A stretch of 64,000 bases of DNA from Vibrio sp. 14G-20. GTDB lineage: Bacteria > Pseudomonadota > Gammaproteobacteria > Enterobacterales > Vibrionaceae. The notes under the pieces were generated by a model. It saw nothing but the letters and a program-made list of their open reading frames with translations, was not told the origin of the DNA and made no database searches. This document shows positions 23,862 through 32,838 of the stretch, in pieces. The position numbers and the translations under genes are program-made. The stretch is from positions 1-64,000 of the forward strand of contig NZ_JAPHPW010000021.1 of NCBI RefSeq assembly GCF_026241515.1, written 5' to 3'. Within the stretch, counting starts at the first letter, position 1, and each line of letters starts with the position of its first letter.

Positions 23862-24656
23862 TTAAAACAAATCCTTTTCTAGACTTTGTGCTGGGAATCT
23901 AAACGGCACCGGGCCATCAGCTTCACCTTGCAAGAATTGCTGCACTCTCGGATCGTCGTTGTTGTGCAACTCTTCAGGCGTTCCCGCAGCAATGATTTTG
24001 CTATCAGCCATGAGATAAACCCAATCAGCAATACTCATTACTTCTGGAACATCGTGAGAAACAACAATCGAGGTTAAGCCCAACGCTTGATTGAGGTTAC
24101 GAATAAGCTCAACCAAAACACCCATGGTGATTGGGTCTTGGCCAACAAACGGTTCATCGTACATGATGAGTTCTGGATCCAAGGCAATCGCACGTGCCAA
24201 CGCCGCTCTTCTCGCCATACCACCAGACAATTCACTCGGCATTAACTGTGCCGCCCCTCGTAACCCTACTGCCTCAAGCTTTAGTAATACGATGGTACGA
24301 ATGAATTTTTCATTCAGTTCAGTGTGCTCACGTAATGGAAACGCCACATTATCAAAGACATTGAGATCCGTAAAAAGTGCACCCGACTGGAAAAGCATGC
24401 TCATTTTTTTTCGTGCTTGATACAGCTTTCGACGTGATAATGCGGGGATATTGTCCCCATCAAACCAAATTTCACCGCTATCTGGCGGCAATTGCCCGCC
24501 AATCAGGCGCAGCAAGGTCGTTTTACCGATCCCTGACGGCCCCATGATTGCGGTTATCTTGCCTTGAGGTACCTCTAAACTTATATCATCGAAGATAACG
24601 CGATCACCGCGTGAAAAGCTGAGGTTCTTAACTTTCACAAGCTCAGTGTTCAACAT
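23862..24656 (-). CDS. mlaF: Phospholipid ABC transporter ATP-binding protein MlaF
   Basis: The ATPase of the Mla system, which keeps phospholipid asymmetric in the outer membrane. The 264-residue protein has Walker A GPSGIGKTT (about 39-47), a Q loop at LFQSGALF, the signature LSGGMARRAALARA (about 143-156) and Walker B LIMYDEPF. The non-canonical GGMARR in the signature is usual for MlaF. It is first in its operon, with the promoter in the 265-bp region shared with the divergent antiporter gene. Confidence 0.97.
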   Translation of the reverse strand: MLNTELVKVKNLSFSRGDRVIFDDISLEVPQGKITAIMGPSGIGKTTLLRLIGGQLPPDSGEIWFDGDNIPALSRRKLYQARKKMSMLFQSGALFTDLNVFDNVAFPLREHTELNEKFIRTIVLLKLEAVGLRGAAQLMPSELSGGMARRAALARAIALDPELIMYDEPFVGQDPITMGVLVELIRNLNQALGLTSIVVSHDVPEVMSIADWVYLMADSKIIAAGTPEELHNNDDPRVQQFLQGEADGPVPFRFPAQSLEKDLF

Positions 24657-24921
24657 ATTTTTGTTGTTTCCTTGCTTTAAAAAACGCCATTTATGGCTGC
24701 AATAATAATGAGTCTACTTTAGAATTAAAAGCACTGTTCGATTAATTCATATTAAACAGAAAAGTATGGCAGGGATTTGAAAGCATTGAGAAATTATCCA
24801 TTCGATTCTATTTCTTTACTACTAACTGGTAATTAATTTGTCGAGTGACTTCCCTTTTAACTAGCAACAAGTCAAAATTAGCGGTTAATTCTCCGTTTTT
24901 TATTAATTTTTAGGAATCATC

Positions 24922-25887
24922 ATGCTTGAAGCGATTGCGTTTCTTATTATCGGTCTAGGTTTTTTGGTGTGGAGTGCAGATAAGCTGGTTTACGGTGCCG
25001 CTGCTCTTGCTCGAAACTTCGGTATTTCACCACTAGTTATCGGTATGACGATCTTAGCAATGGGGTCTTCGGCTCCTGAAATGATGGTTTCTGCAACAGC
25101 CGCGCTTGATGGCAAAACAGATACAGCCGTTGGTAACGTTTTAGGTTCAAACATCGCCAACATCGCCCTAATTTTAGGTATTACAGCGCTGATTAAGCCA
25201 TTATCTATTAGCTCAGGCGTGATTCGTCGTGAACTCCCATTAATGATCGGTGTCACTCTACTAGCGGGCGCCCTATTATGGGATAACCACTTAGGCTTCT
25301 ATGAAGGCGTGTTGTTATTTGTTCTTTTTGCCGCGTTTTTGTTTGCTATGTTGCAAATCAGCCGCAGCGAGAAAAAGAACGGCGATGCTTTCCTTGATGA
25401 ACAAGAATCAGAGATCCCAGAAGGCGTAAGTAACCCCAAAGCCGCAATGTGGGTGGTGATTGGTCTGATTATTCTGCCTCTAGCTGCCAACATGTTGGTT
25501 GATAACGCGGTTGTTATCGCGAAGTTCTTTGGCATGAGCGACCTTGTGATTGGTTTAACCATTATTGCCGTTGGTACAAGTCTGCCTGAGCTAGCAGCAT
25601 CACTTGCTGGCGTAATGAAGGGTGAGGATGATATGGCCGTGGGTAATATCATTGGCTCGAACGTATTCAACATCCTTGCTGTTATGGGTATCCCTGGCAT
25701 CCTCAACCCTTCAGTCTTGAGCGAGTTTGCGATGGGTCGTGATTTCTGGGTAATGCTAGGTGTATCGCTACTGCTTGTCGTCATGGCGCTAGGTAAATCA
25801 CGTAGTGTGAATCGTATTGAAGGCGGTGTGTTAATAGTGACATTCGTGGCCTACCAAGCTTACCTACTTATGAACATGTCAGCTTAA
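24922..25887 (+). CDS. yrbG: Calcium/sodium antiporter, YrbG-type
   Basis: A CaCA-superfamily inner-membrane exchanger of 321 residues built as two inverted repeats. The alpha-1 motif is MGSSAPEMMVSATAALDGK with GNVLGSNIANI, and alpha-2 is VGTSLPELAASLAGVMKG with GNIIGSNVFNI. About ten hydrophobic segments are apparent. The E. coli homologue YrbG sits in the same place before kdsD. Physiological substrate and direction are not settled by sequence. A GGAATCATC ribosome site precedes the ATG. Confidence 0.92.
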   Translation: MLEAIAFLIIGLGFLVWSADKLVYGAAALARNFGISPLVIGMTILAMGSSAPEMMVSATAALDGKTDTAVGNVLGSNIANIALILGITALIKPLSISSGVIRRELPLMIGVTLLAGALLWDNHLGFYEGVLLFVLFAAFLFAMLQISRSEKKNGDAFLDEQESEIPEGVSNPKAAMWVVIGLIILPLAANMLVDNAVVIAKFFGMSDLVIGLTIIAVGTSLPELAASLAGVMKGEDDMAVGNIIGSNVFNILAVMGIPGILNPSVLSEFAMGRDFWVMLGVSLLLVVMALGKSRSVNRIEGGVLIVTFVAYQAYLLMNMSA

Positions 25888-25921
25888 TTATTGATTTAAC
25901 TTCCCGTACTTGGAGTATTTA

Positions 25922-26893
25922 ATGTCTCAGTCATTCGATTATCGCAGTGTTGCAAAGCAAGTTTTGGAAACCGAAGTTGCAGGTCTTACTCAATTGGACC
26001 AATATTTTAATGATGACTTTTGCAAAGCTTGCGACCTTATCCTGAACAACAAAGGAAAAGTAGTTGTGATGGGCATGGGAAAATCTGGCCACATCGGCAA
26101 AAAAATAGCAGCAACACTAGCAAGTACTGGGACATCCGCTTTCTTCGTACACCCCGGGGAAGCTGCGCACGGTGACTTAGGAATGATCGGGGCTGGCGAT
26201 GTTGTGATAGCAATATCCAACTCTGGCGAATCAGGTGAAATCCTAAGCTTATTCCCGGTATTGAAGCGTTTGAACATCAAGATTATCAGCATGACAGGTA
26301 AGCCAGCATCAAACATGGCGACTTTGTCTGATATTCATTTACAAATATCAGTGCCAGAAGAAGCGTGCCCATTAGGGCTTGCACCAACAACCAGCACCAC
26401 GGCAACCTTGGTGATGGGTGATGCATTAGCCGTCGCACTGTTACAAGCCAGAGGCTTTACTGCGCAAGATTTTGCTTTGTCCCACCCTGGCGGCGCTTTG
26501 GGTCGACAACTATTATTGAAGCTTGAAGATATCATGCATACGGGCGATGCACTTCCAGTGGTAGCACCGGAAGCATTGGTACGAGACGCTCTTTTGGAGA
26601 TATCTCAAAAAGGCTTGGGGATGACGGCAGTCGTGGGTGAAGACGGTCTAATGGCCGGTATTTTTACTGATGGTGATTTGCGCCGTATCCTAGACAAGCG
26701 CATCGATATCCATGATACGCAGATCGGCGACGTGATGACGCTAAATCCGACGGTAGCAGAACCAAACATGCTCGCGGTTGAGGGTTTGAACTTGATGCAA
26801 GCTAAGAGCATCAATGGCCTAATGCTGTGCCATGAAGGCAAACTAGTCGGAGCGTTAAACATGCATGACTTACTGAAAGCAGGAGTAATGTAA
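25922..26893 (+). CDS. kdsD: D-arabinose-5-phosphate isomerase
   Basis: KdsD interconverts ribulose-5-phosphate and arabinose-5-phosphate for Kdo synthesis, the inner-core sugar of LPS. I chose ATG 25922 after TTGGAGTATTTA (323 residues). The N-terminal SIS domain has GMGKSGHIGKKIAATLASTGT and ISNSGESGE, followed by the HPGGALGR helix and two CBS domains (about 205-323). The stop codon overlaps the kdsC start (ATGTAATG), so translation is coupled. Confidence 0.97.
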   Translation: MSQSFDYRSVAKQVLETEVAGLTQLDQYFNDDFCKACDLILNNKGKVVVMGMGKSGHIGKKIAATLASTGTSAFFVHPGEAAHGDLGMIGAGDVVIAISNSGESGEILSLFPVLKRLNIKIISMTGKPASNMATLSDIHLQISVPEEACPLGLAPTTSTTATLVMGDALAVALLQARGFTAQDFALSHPGGALGRQLLLKLEDIMHTGDALPVVAPEALVRDALLEISQKGLGMTAVVGEDGLMAGIFTDGDLRRILDKRIDIHDTQIGDVMTLNPTVAEPNMLAVEGLNLMQAKSINGLMLCHEGKLVGALNMHDLLKAGVM

Positions 26894-27450
26894 TGACACA
26901 GACAGTCGAAACTCTATACGGCACGGTAGATTCAGAAGTGTTTGCCGTAGCGAAAGAGATTAAATTGCTTATTTGCGATGTCGATGGCGTATTCTCAGAT
27001 GGTCGCATCTACATGGGCAACAACGGTGAAGAACTGAAAACCTTCCACACTCGTGATGGCTATGGCATTAAGTCACTGATGAACGCCGGTATCGAAATCG
27101 CGATCATCACTGGCCGTAAATCTCAAATTGTTGAGAATCGAATGACCGCTCTCGGTATTAAGCTTATTTACCAAGGTCAGGATGATAAAGTTAAGGCATA
27201 CCAAGATATTTGCGATAAGCTTTCTGTAAATCCTGAAAATACGGGCTACATCGGAGACGATCTGATCGACTGGCCTGTGATGGAAAAAGTTGGCTTGAAA
27301 GTATGTGTTGCAGATGGTCATCCACTACTTGCAAAGCGTGCAAATTACGTGACAACCATTAACGGTGGTCACGGTGCGGTACGTGAAGTTTGCGACCTTA
27401 TTTTACAAGCAAGAAATGAACTCGACGTGCATAAAGGTTTAAGCATATGA
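26893..27450 (+). CDS. kdsC: 3-deoxy-D-manno-octulosonate 8-phosphate phosphatase
   Basis: KdsC removes phosphate from Kdo-8-phosphate. This HAD-type C0 phosphatase of 185 residues has the nucleophile motif CDVDGVFSDGRIY (about 28-40), the threonine motif ITGRKSQ, and the late GDDLIDWPVM acid motif. It works as a tetramer lacking a cap domain. It overlaps both neighbours, kdsD and lptC, by a few bases. Confidence 0.97.
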   Translation: MTQTVETLYGTVDSEVFAVAKEIKLLICDVDGVFSDGRIYMGNNGEELKTFHTRDGYGIKSLMNAGIEIAIITGRKSQIVENRMTALGIKLIYQGQDDKVKAYQDICDKLSVNPENTGYIGDDLIDWPVMEKVGLKVCVADGHPLLAKRANYVTTINGGHGAVREVCDLILQARNELDVHKGLSI

Positions 27451-28010
27451 GTTTTACTCGTATTATCTATTTAATACTAATATTTATTGCCTCTTGGTCG
27501 ACCTATTACTTGTACGACAAAGAGCAAACATCAACGATACAAGTGGCTCCAAATTTGGAGCTGCCCGCGTTTAGTGGCAAAAGTCTAAACAACATTAGCT
27601 ATGACGAAAGCGGTATTCGTAGCTATCAGGTTGAATCGACGTATTTAGAGCACTACTCAGTGGTTGGCGATACGCACTTTCAAAACCCGGTTCTTTCGGT
27701 ATTCCGAGAAGGGCACACGATTGAATGGCAAGTCACCGCTGATCGCGCGATTATGGATGAGAATCAAGTTGTCACGTTTTATGACAACGTCGTGGCAAAG
27801 AACCTGTTGCCAGAAGCCAGCTTCGATACAATGACCACAGATAAAATGGTTGTTGAGCTGCCTAGCCGAGATTTTTATTCAGAGACTCCGGTCCATATGA
27901 TCGGTACATTTTTTGAAACTGAGGGACAAGCAATGAAAGGTAACTTCGGTACCAACAATGCAACCCTCTTTAATTCTGTTCAAGGTAGATATGAAACTCT
28001 TACACCTTAG
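27447..28010 (+). CDS. lptC: LPS export protein LptC
   Basis: LptC is the bitopic inner-membrane component that accepts LPS from LptB2FG and hands it to LptA. The 187-residue protein has one N-terminal helix (about 4-23) and a periplasmic beta-jellyroll with TIEWQVTADRAIMDENQVVTFYDNVVAKN. It overlaps the kdsC end by 4 bases and the lptA start by 20. Confidence 0.95.
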   Translation: MSFTRIIYLILIFIASWSTYYLYDKEQTSTIQVAPNLELPAFSGKSLNNISYDESGIRSYQVESTYLEHYSVVGDTHFQNPVLSVFREGHTIEWQVTADRAIMDENQVVTFYDNVVAKNLLPEASFDTMTTDKMVVELPSRDFYSETPVHMIGTFFETEGQAMKGNFGTNNATLFNSVQGRYETLTP

Positions 28011-28485
28011 TTTATTCGCTTTGACCCTTGCGGCGCCTAATGTCTATGCCCTTTCTTCGGATAGCGAGCAACCTGTCTACATTGACTCAGACAGCCAGCA
28101 ATTGGATATGAAAAGTAACCAAGTGACTTTCCTTGGTGATGTAAACCTTAAGCAAGGCAGCATCAATATCAATGCCGATAAGGTTATTGTTACCCGCAAC
28201 GCCGTAAACGGTGAGATTGAAGAAATTCAAGGCTTCGGTAAGCCAGCGACCTTCTCTCAACTGACTGACGACGGGAAGACACTCTACGGTGAAGCTGACG
28301 ACTTACATTACCAGCTTGTTGCCGACAAATTGATCATGACTAAGAATGCAATGCTATCTCAAGATGGCAGCATCATTCGTGGCTCTAAGATCACCTACCA
28401 GATCGGCTCTCAAAAATTAGTCGCTGACAGTGGTGAAAACAAACGAGTGTCAACGGTTTTACAACCAACGGAAGTGAATAAGTAA
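27991..28485 (+). CDS. lptA: Periplasmic LPS transport protein LptA
   Basis: LptA forms the periplasmic bridge between LptC and the outer-membrane LptDE. I chose ATG 27991 after AAGGTAG (164 residues), so that the protein begins with a signal peptide MKLLHLSLFALTLAAPNVYA. The mature part is an OstA-type jellyroll (PVYIDSDSQQLDMKSNQVTF..., INADKVIVTRN). It is shorter than E. coli LptA by about 20 residues. Confidence 0.95.
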   Translation: MKLLHLSLFALTLAAPNVYALSSDSEQPVYIDSDSQQLDMKSNQVTFLGDVNLKQGSININADKVIVTRNAVNGEIEEIQGFGKPATFSQLTDDGKTLYGEADDLHYQLVADKLIMTKNAMLSQDGSIIRGSKITYQIGSQKLVADSGENKRVSTVLQPTEVNK

Positions 28486-28487
28486 CG

Positions 28488-29213
28488 ATGGCTGTTCTTA
28501 AAGCAAAAAACCTAGCGAAAACCTACAGCAAGCGCAAAGTTGTTACCGATGTAAGCTTGCAGGTAGAGTCAGGCCAGATCGTTGGTCTGCTTGGCCCTAA
28601 CGGTGCGGGGAAAACGACCTCTTTCTATATGATAGTTGGCCTGGTTGCGCGTGATGAAGGTACTATCAGCATTGACGACCGTGACATCAGTATCTTGCCA
28701 ATGCACAGTCGTTCTCGTCTTGGTATCGGTTACCTGCCTCAAGAAGCATCGATTTTCCGTAAGTTATCTGTAGAGAACAACATCATGGCGGTTTTACAAA
28801 CCCGTGATGAAATGACCAATGAACAACGCCAAGATAAGCTGGAAGACCTGCTAGAAGAGTTCCACATCCAACATATCCGCACCAGTAATGGTATGGCTCT
28901 GTCGGGTGGTGAGCGTCGTCGTGTAGAGATTGCTCGTGCACTAGCAGCAAACCCGCAGTTCATTCTATTGGATGAACCATTCGCCGGTGTTGACCCGATC
29001 TCAGTAATCGATATCAAAAAAATCATTGTTCACCTGCGCGATCGCGGCTTGGGCGTTTTGATTACCGACCACAACGTTCGTGAAACATTAGACGTGTGTG
29101 AAAAAGCTTACATCGTAAGCCAAGGACACCTGATCGCTGAGGGTACTCCTGAAGATGTTCTCAATAACGAACAAGTTAAACAAGTTTATCTAGGCGAACA
29201 ATTCCGTCTATGA
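28488..29213 (+). CDS. lptB: LPS export ABC transporter ATP-binding protein LptB
   Basis: The ATPase that powers LPS extraction with LptF and LptG. The 241-residue protein has Walker A GPNGAGKTTS (about 36-45), signature LSGGERRRVEIARALA (about 138-153) and Walker B FILLDEPFAGVDP. It starts 2 bases after lptA. Its permease partners are encoded 24 kb away at 3.4-5.6 kb. Confidence 0.98.
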   Translation: MAVLKAKNLAKTYSKRKVVTDVSLQVESGQIVGLLGPNGAGKTTSFYMIVGLVARDEGTISIDDRDISILPMHSRSRLGIGYLPQEASIFRKLSVENNIMAVLQTRDEMTNEQRQDKLEDLLEEFHIQHIRTSNGMALSGGERRRVEIARALAANPQFILLDEPFAGVDPISVIDIKKIIVHLRDRGLGVLITDHNVRETLDVCEKAYIVSQGHLIAEGTPEDVLNNEQVKQVYLGEQFRL

Positions 29214-29267
29214 TTATATAGAGAGTATCGAGAGTTCTAAGAATAATAACTAGGTAAGTCACACTGA

Positions 29268-30728
29268 ATGAAACCCTCATTACAACTTAAGCTAGGCCAA
29301 CAGTTAGCAATGACTCCTCAATTGCAGCAAGCGATTCGTTTGTTGCAATTGTCTACTTTAGATTTGCAGCAAGAGATTCAAGAAGCACTTGAATCTAACC
29401 CACTACTCGATGTCGAAGAAGGCAATGAAGATACGCCAACATCGGAAGAAAAACCTAGCAGTGACGAAAAAGAAACAGTTGAAGCCACAGAGCAAGACTT
29501 ACCTGATAGCTCAGACTTAATCGAAAAATCAGAGATTGGCAACGAACTAGAAATCGACACAACTTGGGAAGACGTCTACAGCGCGAACACCGGTAACACG
29601 GGTATTGCGATTGATGACGATATGCCTGTCTATCAAGGCGAAACTACTCAAAGCCTGCACGATTACCTACTTTGGCAACTCGACTTAACACCATTCACTG
29701 ACACCGACCGAAGCATCGCTTTTGCACTAATAGATGCCATCGATGACTATGGCTACCTCACTGTAACTTGTGAAGACATCCTTGAAAACTTCGACAATGA
29801 AGAGATCGAGCTTGATGAAATTGAAGCCGTACGTAAACGAATTCAGCAGTTTGACCCGCTAGGTGTCGGTTCAGTCAATCTGCAAGATTGCTTGTTACTG
29901 CAACTGGCAACCTTCCCTCAAGATACGCCTTGGCTCAACGAAGCTAAGTTAGTACTTACTAGCCATATCGACCAACTCGGCAATCGCGATTACAAACTGG
30001 TTATCAAAGAGACCAAGTTGAAAGAAGCAGAACTACGTGAAGTTTTGCAGCTTATTCAACAGCTGGACCCTCGCCCTGGCAGTAAGATTACTCCAGATGA
30101 AACTGAGTATGTGGTTCCGGATGTATCTGTCTTCAAAGACCTTGGCAAATGGTTAGTGACCATTAACCCTGATAGCGTGCCTAAGTTGAAAGTAAATCAG
30201 CAGTACGCTGATCTTGGTAGTAAAGGCAACAGCGCCGACAATCAATACATACGCTCAAATTTGCAAGAAGCAAAGTGGTTAATTAAAAGCCTAGAGAGCC
30301 GAAATGAGACGCTACTCAAAGTTGCGCGATGCATTGTTGAACATCAGCGTGATTTCTTCGAACATGGCGAAGAAGCGATGAAGCCAATGGTTCTTAATGA
30401 TGTTGCGTTAGCTGTTGATATGCACGAATCCACGATCTCTCGTGTGACTACTCAAAAATTCATGCATACGCCACGTGGCATCTTCGAACTCAAATACTTT
30501 TTCTCAAGCCATGTCAGCACTGACAATGGCGGTGAATGTTCATCTACAGCAATTCGCGCACTCATTAAGAAGCTTGTCGCAGCGGAAAATACCGCGAAGC
30601 CTCTAAGTGATAGTAAGATTGCTGCTTTACTGGCTGACCAAGGAATTCAGGTAGCTAGACGTACCATAGCGAAATACCGTGAGTCTCTGGGCATTGCCCC
30701 ATCGAGTCAGCGTAAACGCCTGCTATAA
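29268..30728 (+). CDS. rpoN: RNA polymerase sigma-54 factor
   Basis: RpoN directs polymerase to -24/-12 promoters activated by AAA+ enhancer-binding proteins; in Vibrio these include flagellar, nitrogen and quorum-sensing targets. The 486-residue protein has the glutamine-rich region I (LGQQLAMTPQLQQAIRLLQLS), an acidic region II (about 50-110), the core-binding region, and the C-terminal RpoN box ARRTIAKYRE. It is followed by hpf, ptsN, rapZ and ptsO, as in E. coli. Confidence 0.98.
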   Translation: MKPSLQLKLGQQLAMTPQLQQAIRLLQLSTLDLQQEIQEALESNPLLDVEEGNEDTPTSEEKPSSDEKETVEATEQDLPDSSDLIEKSEIGNELEIDTTWEDVYSANTGNTGIAIDDDMPVYQGETTQSLHDYLLWQLDLTPFTDTDRSIAFALIDAIDDYGYLTVTCEDILENFDNEEIELDEIEAVRKRIQQFDPLGVGSVNLQDCLLLQLATFPQDTPWLNEAKLVLTSHIDQLGNRDYKLVIKETKLKEAELREVLQLIQQLDPRPGSKITPDETEYVVPDVSVFKDLGKWLVTINPDSVPKLKVNQQYADLGSKGNSADNQYIRSNLQEAKWLIKSLESRNETLLKVARCIVEHQRDFFEHGEEAMKPMVLNDVALAVDMHESTISRVTTQKFMHTPRGIFELKYFFSSHVSTDNGGECSSTAIRALIKKLVAAENTAKPLSDSKIAALLADQGIQVARRTIAKYRESLGIAPSSQRKRLL

Positions 30729-30790
30729 GCTCATTTAGTCGCTAGTTAATTAGCAACTATAATAAGGCAACCAACTGAAAAGGAAAGTCT

Positions 30791-31078
30791 ATGCAAATCA
30801 ATATTCAAGGCCATCACGTTGATCTTACCGATTCAATGCAAGACTATGTTCACACCAAATTCGACAAACTTGAGCGCTTCTTTGATCATATCAATAGCGT
30901 TCAGGTTGTTTTAAAAGTTGAGAAAATCAATCAAATCGCAGAAGCTACCCTGCATATAAATCAGGGGGAAATCCATGCGGCAGCAACAGATGAAAGCATG
31001 TATGCCGCGATTGATTCATTGGTTGATAAACTCGTTCGCCAACTCAACAAGCACAAAGAAAAGCTAAGTAGTCACTAA
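30791..31078 (+). CDS. hpf: Ribosome hibernation promoting factor (short form)
   Basis: The 95-residue short HPF (YhbH) binds the decoding centre and promotes 100S ribosome dimers in stationary phase together with RMF. It has the S30AE fold beginning MQINIQGHHVDLTDSMQDYV and the basic tail KLVRQLNKHKEKLSSH; no long C-terminal dimerisation domain is present. An AAAAGGAAAG ribosome site precedes it. Confidence 0.96.
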   Translation: MQINIQGHHVDLTDSMQDYVHTKFDKLERFFDHINSVQVVLKVEKINQIAEATLHINQGEIHAAATDESMYAAIDSLVDKLVRQLNKHKEKLSSH

Positions 31079-31079
31079 C

Positions 31080-31541
31080 ATGCAATTAAGCGAAGTACTT
31101 TCATTGGACTGCACCAAAAGTGCAGTCCAATGCACAAGCAAAAAAAGAGCCCTTGAGCTCATCAGTCAGATCGCAGCAGAAAGCTGTGGTCAAGATTCAA
31201 CAGAACTGTTTGAGTGCATGTTGAGCCGTGAGAAAATGGGCAGTACAGGTATTGGTAATGGCATTGCTATTCCCCATGCTCGTATGAATGTCAGTGATAA
31301 AGCGATTGCTGTATTACTGCAATGCCAAGATCCAATCGAATTTGATGCTATTGATAATCGTCCTGTCGACCTACTATTTGCTCTGCTTGTTCCAAGTGAA
31401 CAGTGTAAGGAGCATCTAAAAACCCTTTCATGTATGGCAGAACGACTTAACGACAAGCAGACTCTAAAACAGTTGCGTAATGCTCAAAGCGATCAAGAGC
31501 TTTACGACATCATGATTCAAGTGCCAACTTGCGAGCAATAA
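31080..31541 (+). CDS. ptsN: Nitrogen PTS enzyme IIA
   Basis: EIIA-Ntr is the terminal phosphoacceptor of the nitrogen PTS (PtsP-NPr-EIIA), regulating potassium uptake and other processes according to its phosphorylation. The 153-residue fructose/mannitol-type IIA domain has the active histidine in GIAIPHARM (about 61-69). It starts one base after hpf and precedes rapZ by one base. Confidence 0.96.
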   Translation: MQLSEVLSLDCTKSAVQCTSKKRALELISQIAAESCGQDSTELFECMLSREKMGSTGIGNGIAIPHARMNVSDKAIAVLLQCQDPIEFDAIDNRPVDLLFALLVPSEQCKEHLKTLSCMAERLNDKQTLKQLRNAQSDQELYDIMIQVPTCEQ

Positions 31542-31542
31542 C

Positions 31543-32412
31543 ATGCGATTAATCGTGGTTAGTGGCCAATCCGGGGCCGGTAAAAGTGTTGCACTACGAG
31601 TCCTTGAAGACTTGGGGTATTACTGTGTTGATAACCTCCCCGTAAACCTGCTCAACGACTTCGTTGAGTCGGTGCGCGAGATCAATCAAAACGTTGCCGT
31701 GAGCATTGATATTCGTAACCTACCGAAAGAGCCTCAGTTAGTCACAGACACGCTAGAGCAACTTGAAGCTGCCACAGATATTGATGTGAACGTGTTGTTT
31801 CTTGATGCAAGCAAGCAGACGTTACTCAAGCGCTACAGCGAAACACGCAGAATCCACCCTCTATCAATCGGCCAAGAAAAGCTCTCTCTTGAACAAGCGA
31901 TTGATTTAGAAAAGACACTCCTGACTCCTCTTGCTGAACAAGCCAGCATTGTGATCGACAGTAGTGACTGCAACCTCTATGAATTGAGTGAAAAGGTTCG
32001 CTTTAAAGTTGAAGGCAAAGAGAAGCAAGAGCTGATCATTGTCTTTCAATCGTTCGGTTTTAAGTATGGCTTGCCAAGTGACGCTGACTATGTGTTTGAT
32101 GTTCGCTTCTTGCCTAACCCTCATTGGGAACCAGATTTACGACCATTAACGGGCCTCGATGCCCCGATTCACTCTTTCCTAGAAAAACACCCAGAAGTTA
32201 TTGAACTCAAGCAACAGATCCAAGGCTTTGTTGAGCAGTGGCTGCCAATGTTAGAGAAGAATAATCGCAGCTACCTAACAGTCGCGATTGGCTGTACTGG
32301 CGGTAAGCACCGCTCGGTTTATCTAACTCAAAAAATTGGTGAGTACTTCGAACAACTTGGCCACCAAGTTCAAATCAGACACGCCTCCCTAGAGAAGCAC
32401 CAACAGGGCTAA
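31543..32412 (+). CDS. rapZ: RNase adapter protein RapZ
   Basis: In enterics RapZ delivers the small RNA GlmZ to RNase E and so controls glmS and amino-sugar supply. The 289-residue protein has Walker A GQSGAGKS (about 8-15), a Walker B-like segment VNVLFLDAS, and the C-terminal GCTGGKHRSVYL fold that binds RNA and glucosamine-6-phosphate. No GlmY/GlmZ genes are visible in the window. Confidence 0.97.
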   Translation: MRLIVVSGQSGAGKSVALRVLEDLGYYCVDNLPVNLLNDFVESVREINQNVAVSIDIRNLPKEPQLVTDTLEQLEAATDIDVNVLFLDASKQTLLKRYSETRRIHPLSIGQEKLSLEQAIDLEKTLLTPLAEQASIVIDSSDCNLYELSEKVRFKVEGKEKQELIIVFQSFGFKYGLPSDADYVFDVRFLPNPHWEPDLRPLTGLDAPIHSFLEKHPEVIELKQQIQGFVEQWLPMLEKNNRSYLTVAIGCTGGKHRSVYLTQKIGEYFEQLGHQVQIRHASLEKHQQG

Positions 32413-32414
32413 CC

Positions 32415-32690
32415 ATGGAATTAACTCGAACTGTACTGATCCAAAACCGCTTGGGTCTTCACGCTAGAGCAGCCGTAAAGTTGGTTGAGCTTGCACAAAG
32501 CTTTGATGCGACCATCACTATCCATAGTGAAGAAGATAAAAGCGCGACAGCAGACAGCGTGATGGGCCTGCTTATGCTGGAATCAGCACAAGGGCAACAC
32601 ATTACCATTCAAGCTGCTGGCACTGATTCACAGCAAGCACTGGATGCCGTCTGTCATCTAATTGAAGACAAGTTTGATGAAGGTGAGTAG
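32415..32690 (+). CDS. ptsO: Phosphocarrier protein NPr
   Basis: NPr is the HPr-like carrier that passes phosphate from PtsP to EIIA-Ntr. The 91-residue protein has the phosphorylated histidine in NRLGLHARAAVKLVE (H17) and the regulatory serine-region ADSVMGLLMLESAQGQ. It ends the rpoN cluster; there is no obvious terminator before mgtE. Confidence 0.96.
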   Translation: MELTRTVLIQNRLGLHARAAVKLVELAQSFDATITIHSEEDKSATADSVMGLLMLESAQGQHITIQAAGTDSQQALDAVCHLIEDKFDEGE

Positions 32691-32838
32691 CGAAAGCGCT
32701 TCATTTGCAACACCCAAAACTCAAACAGCGAACCAACCAATATTAAATCTTAGTTCTACCTAAGTTTATGATTTAAATAAGCCCCAGAATTAAGTTACTA
32801 TTCCAAGCATTGTTAGAATAATGAGATAGGAGGAAAAT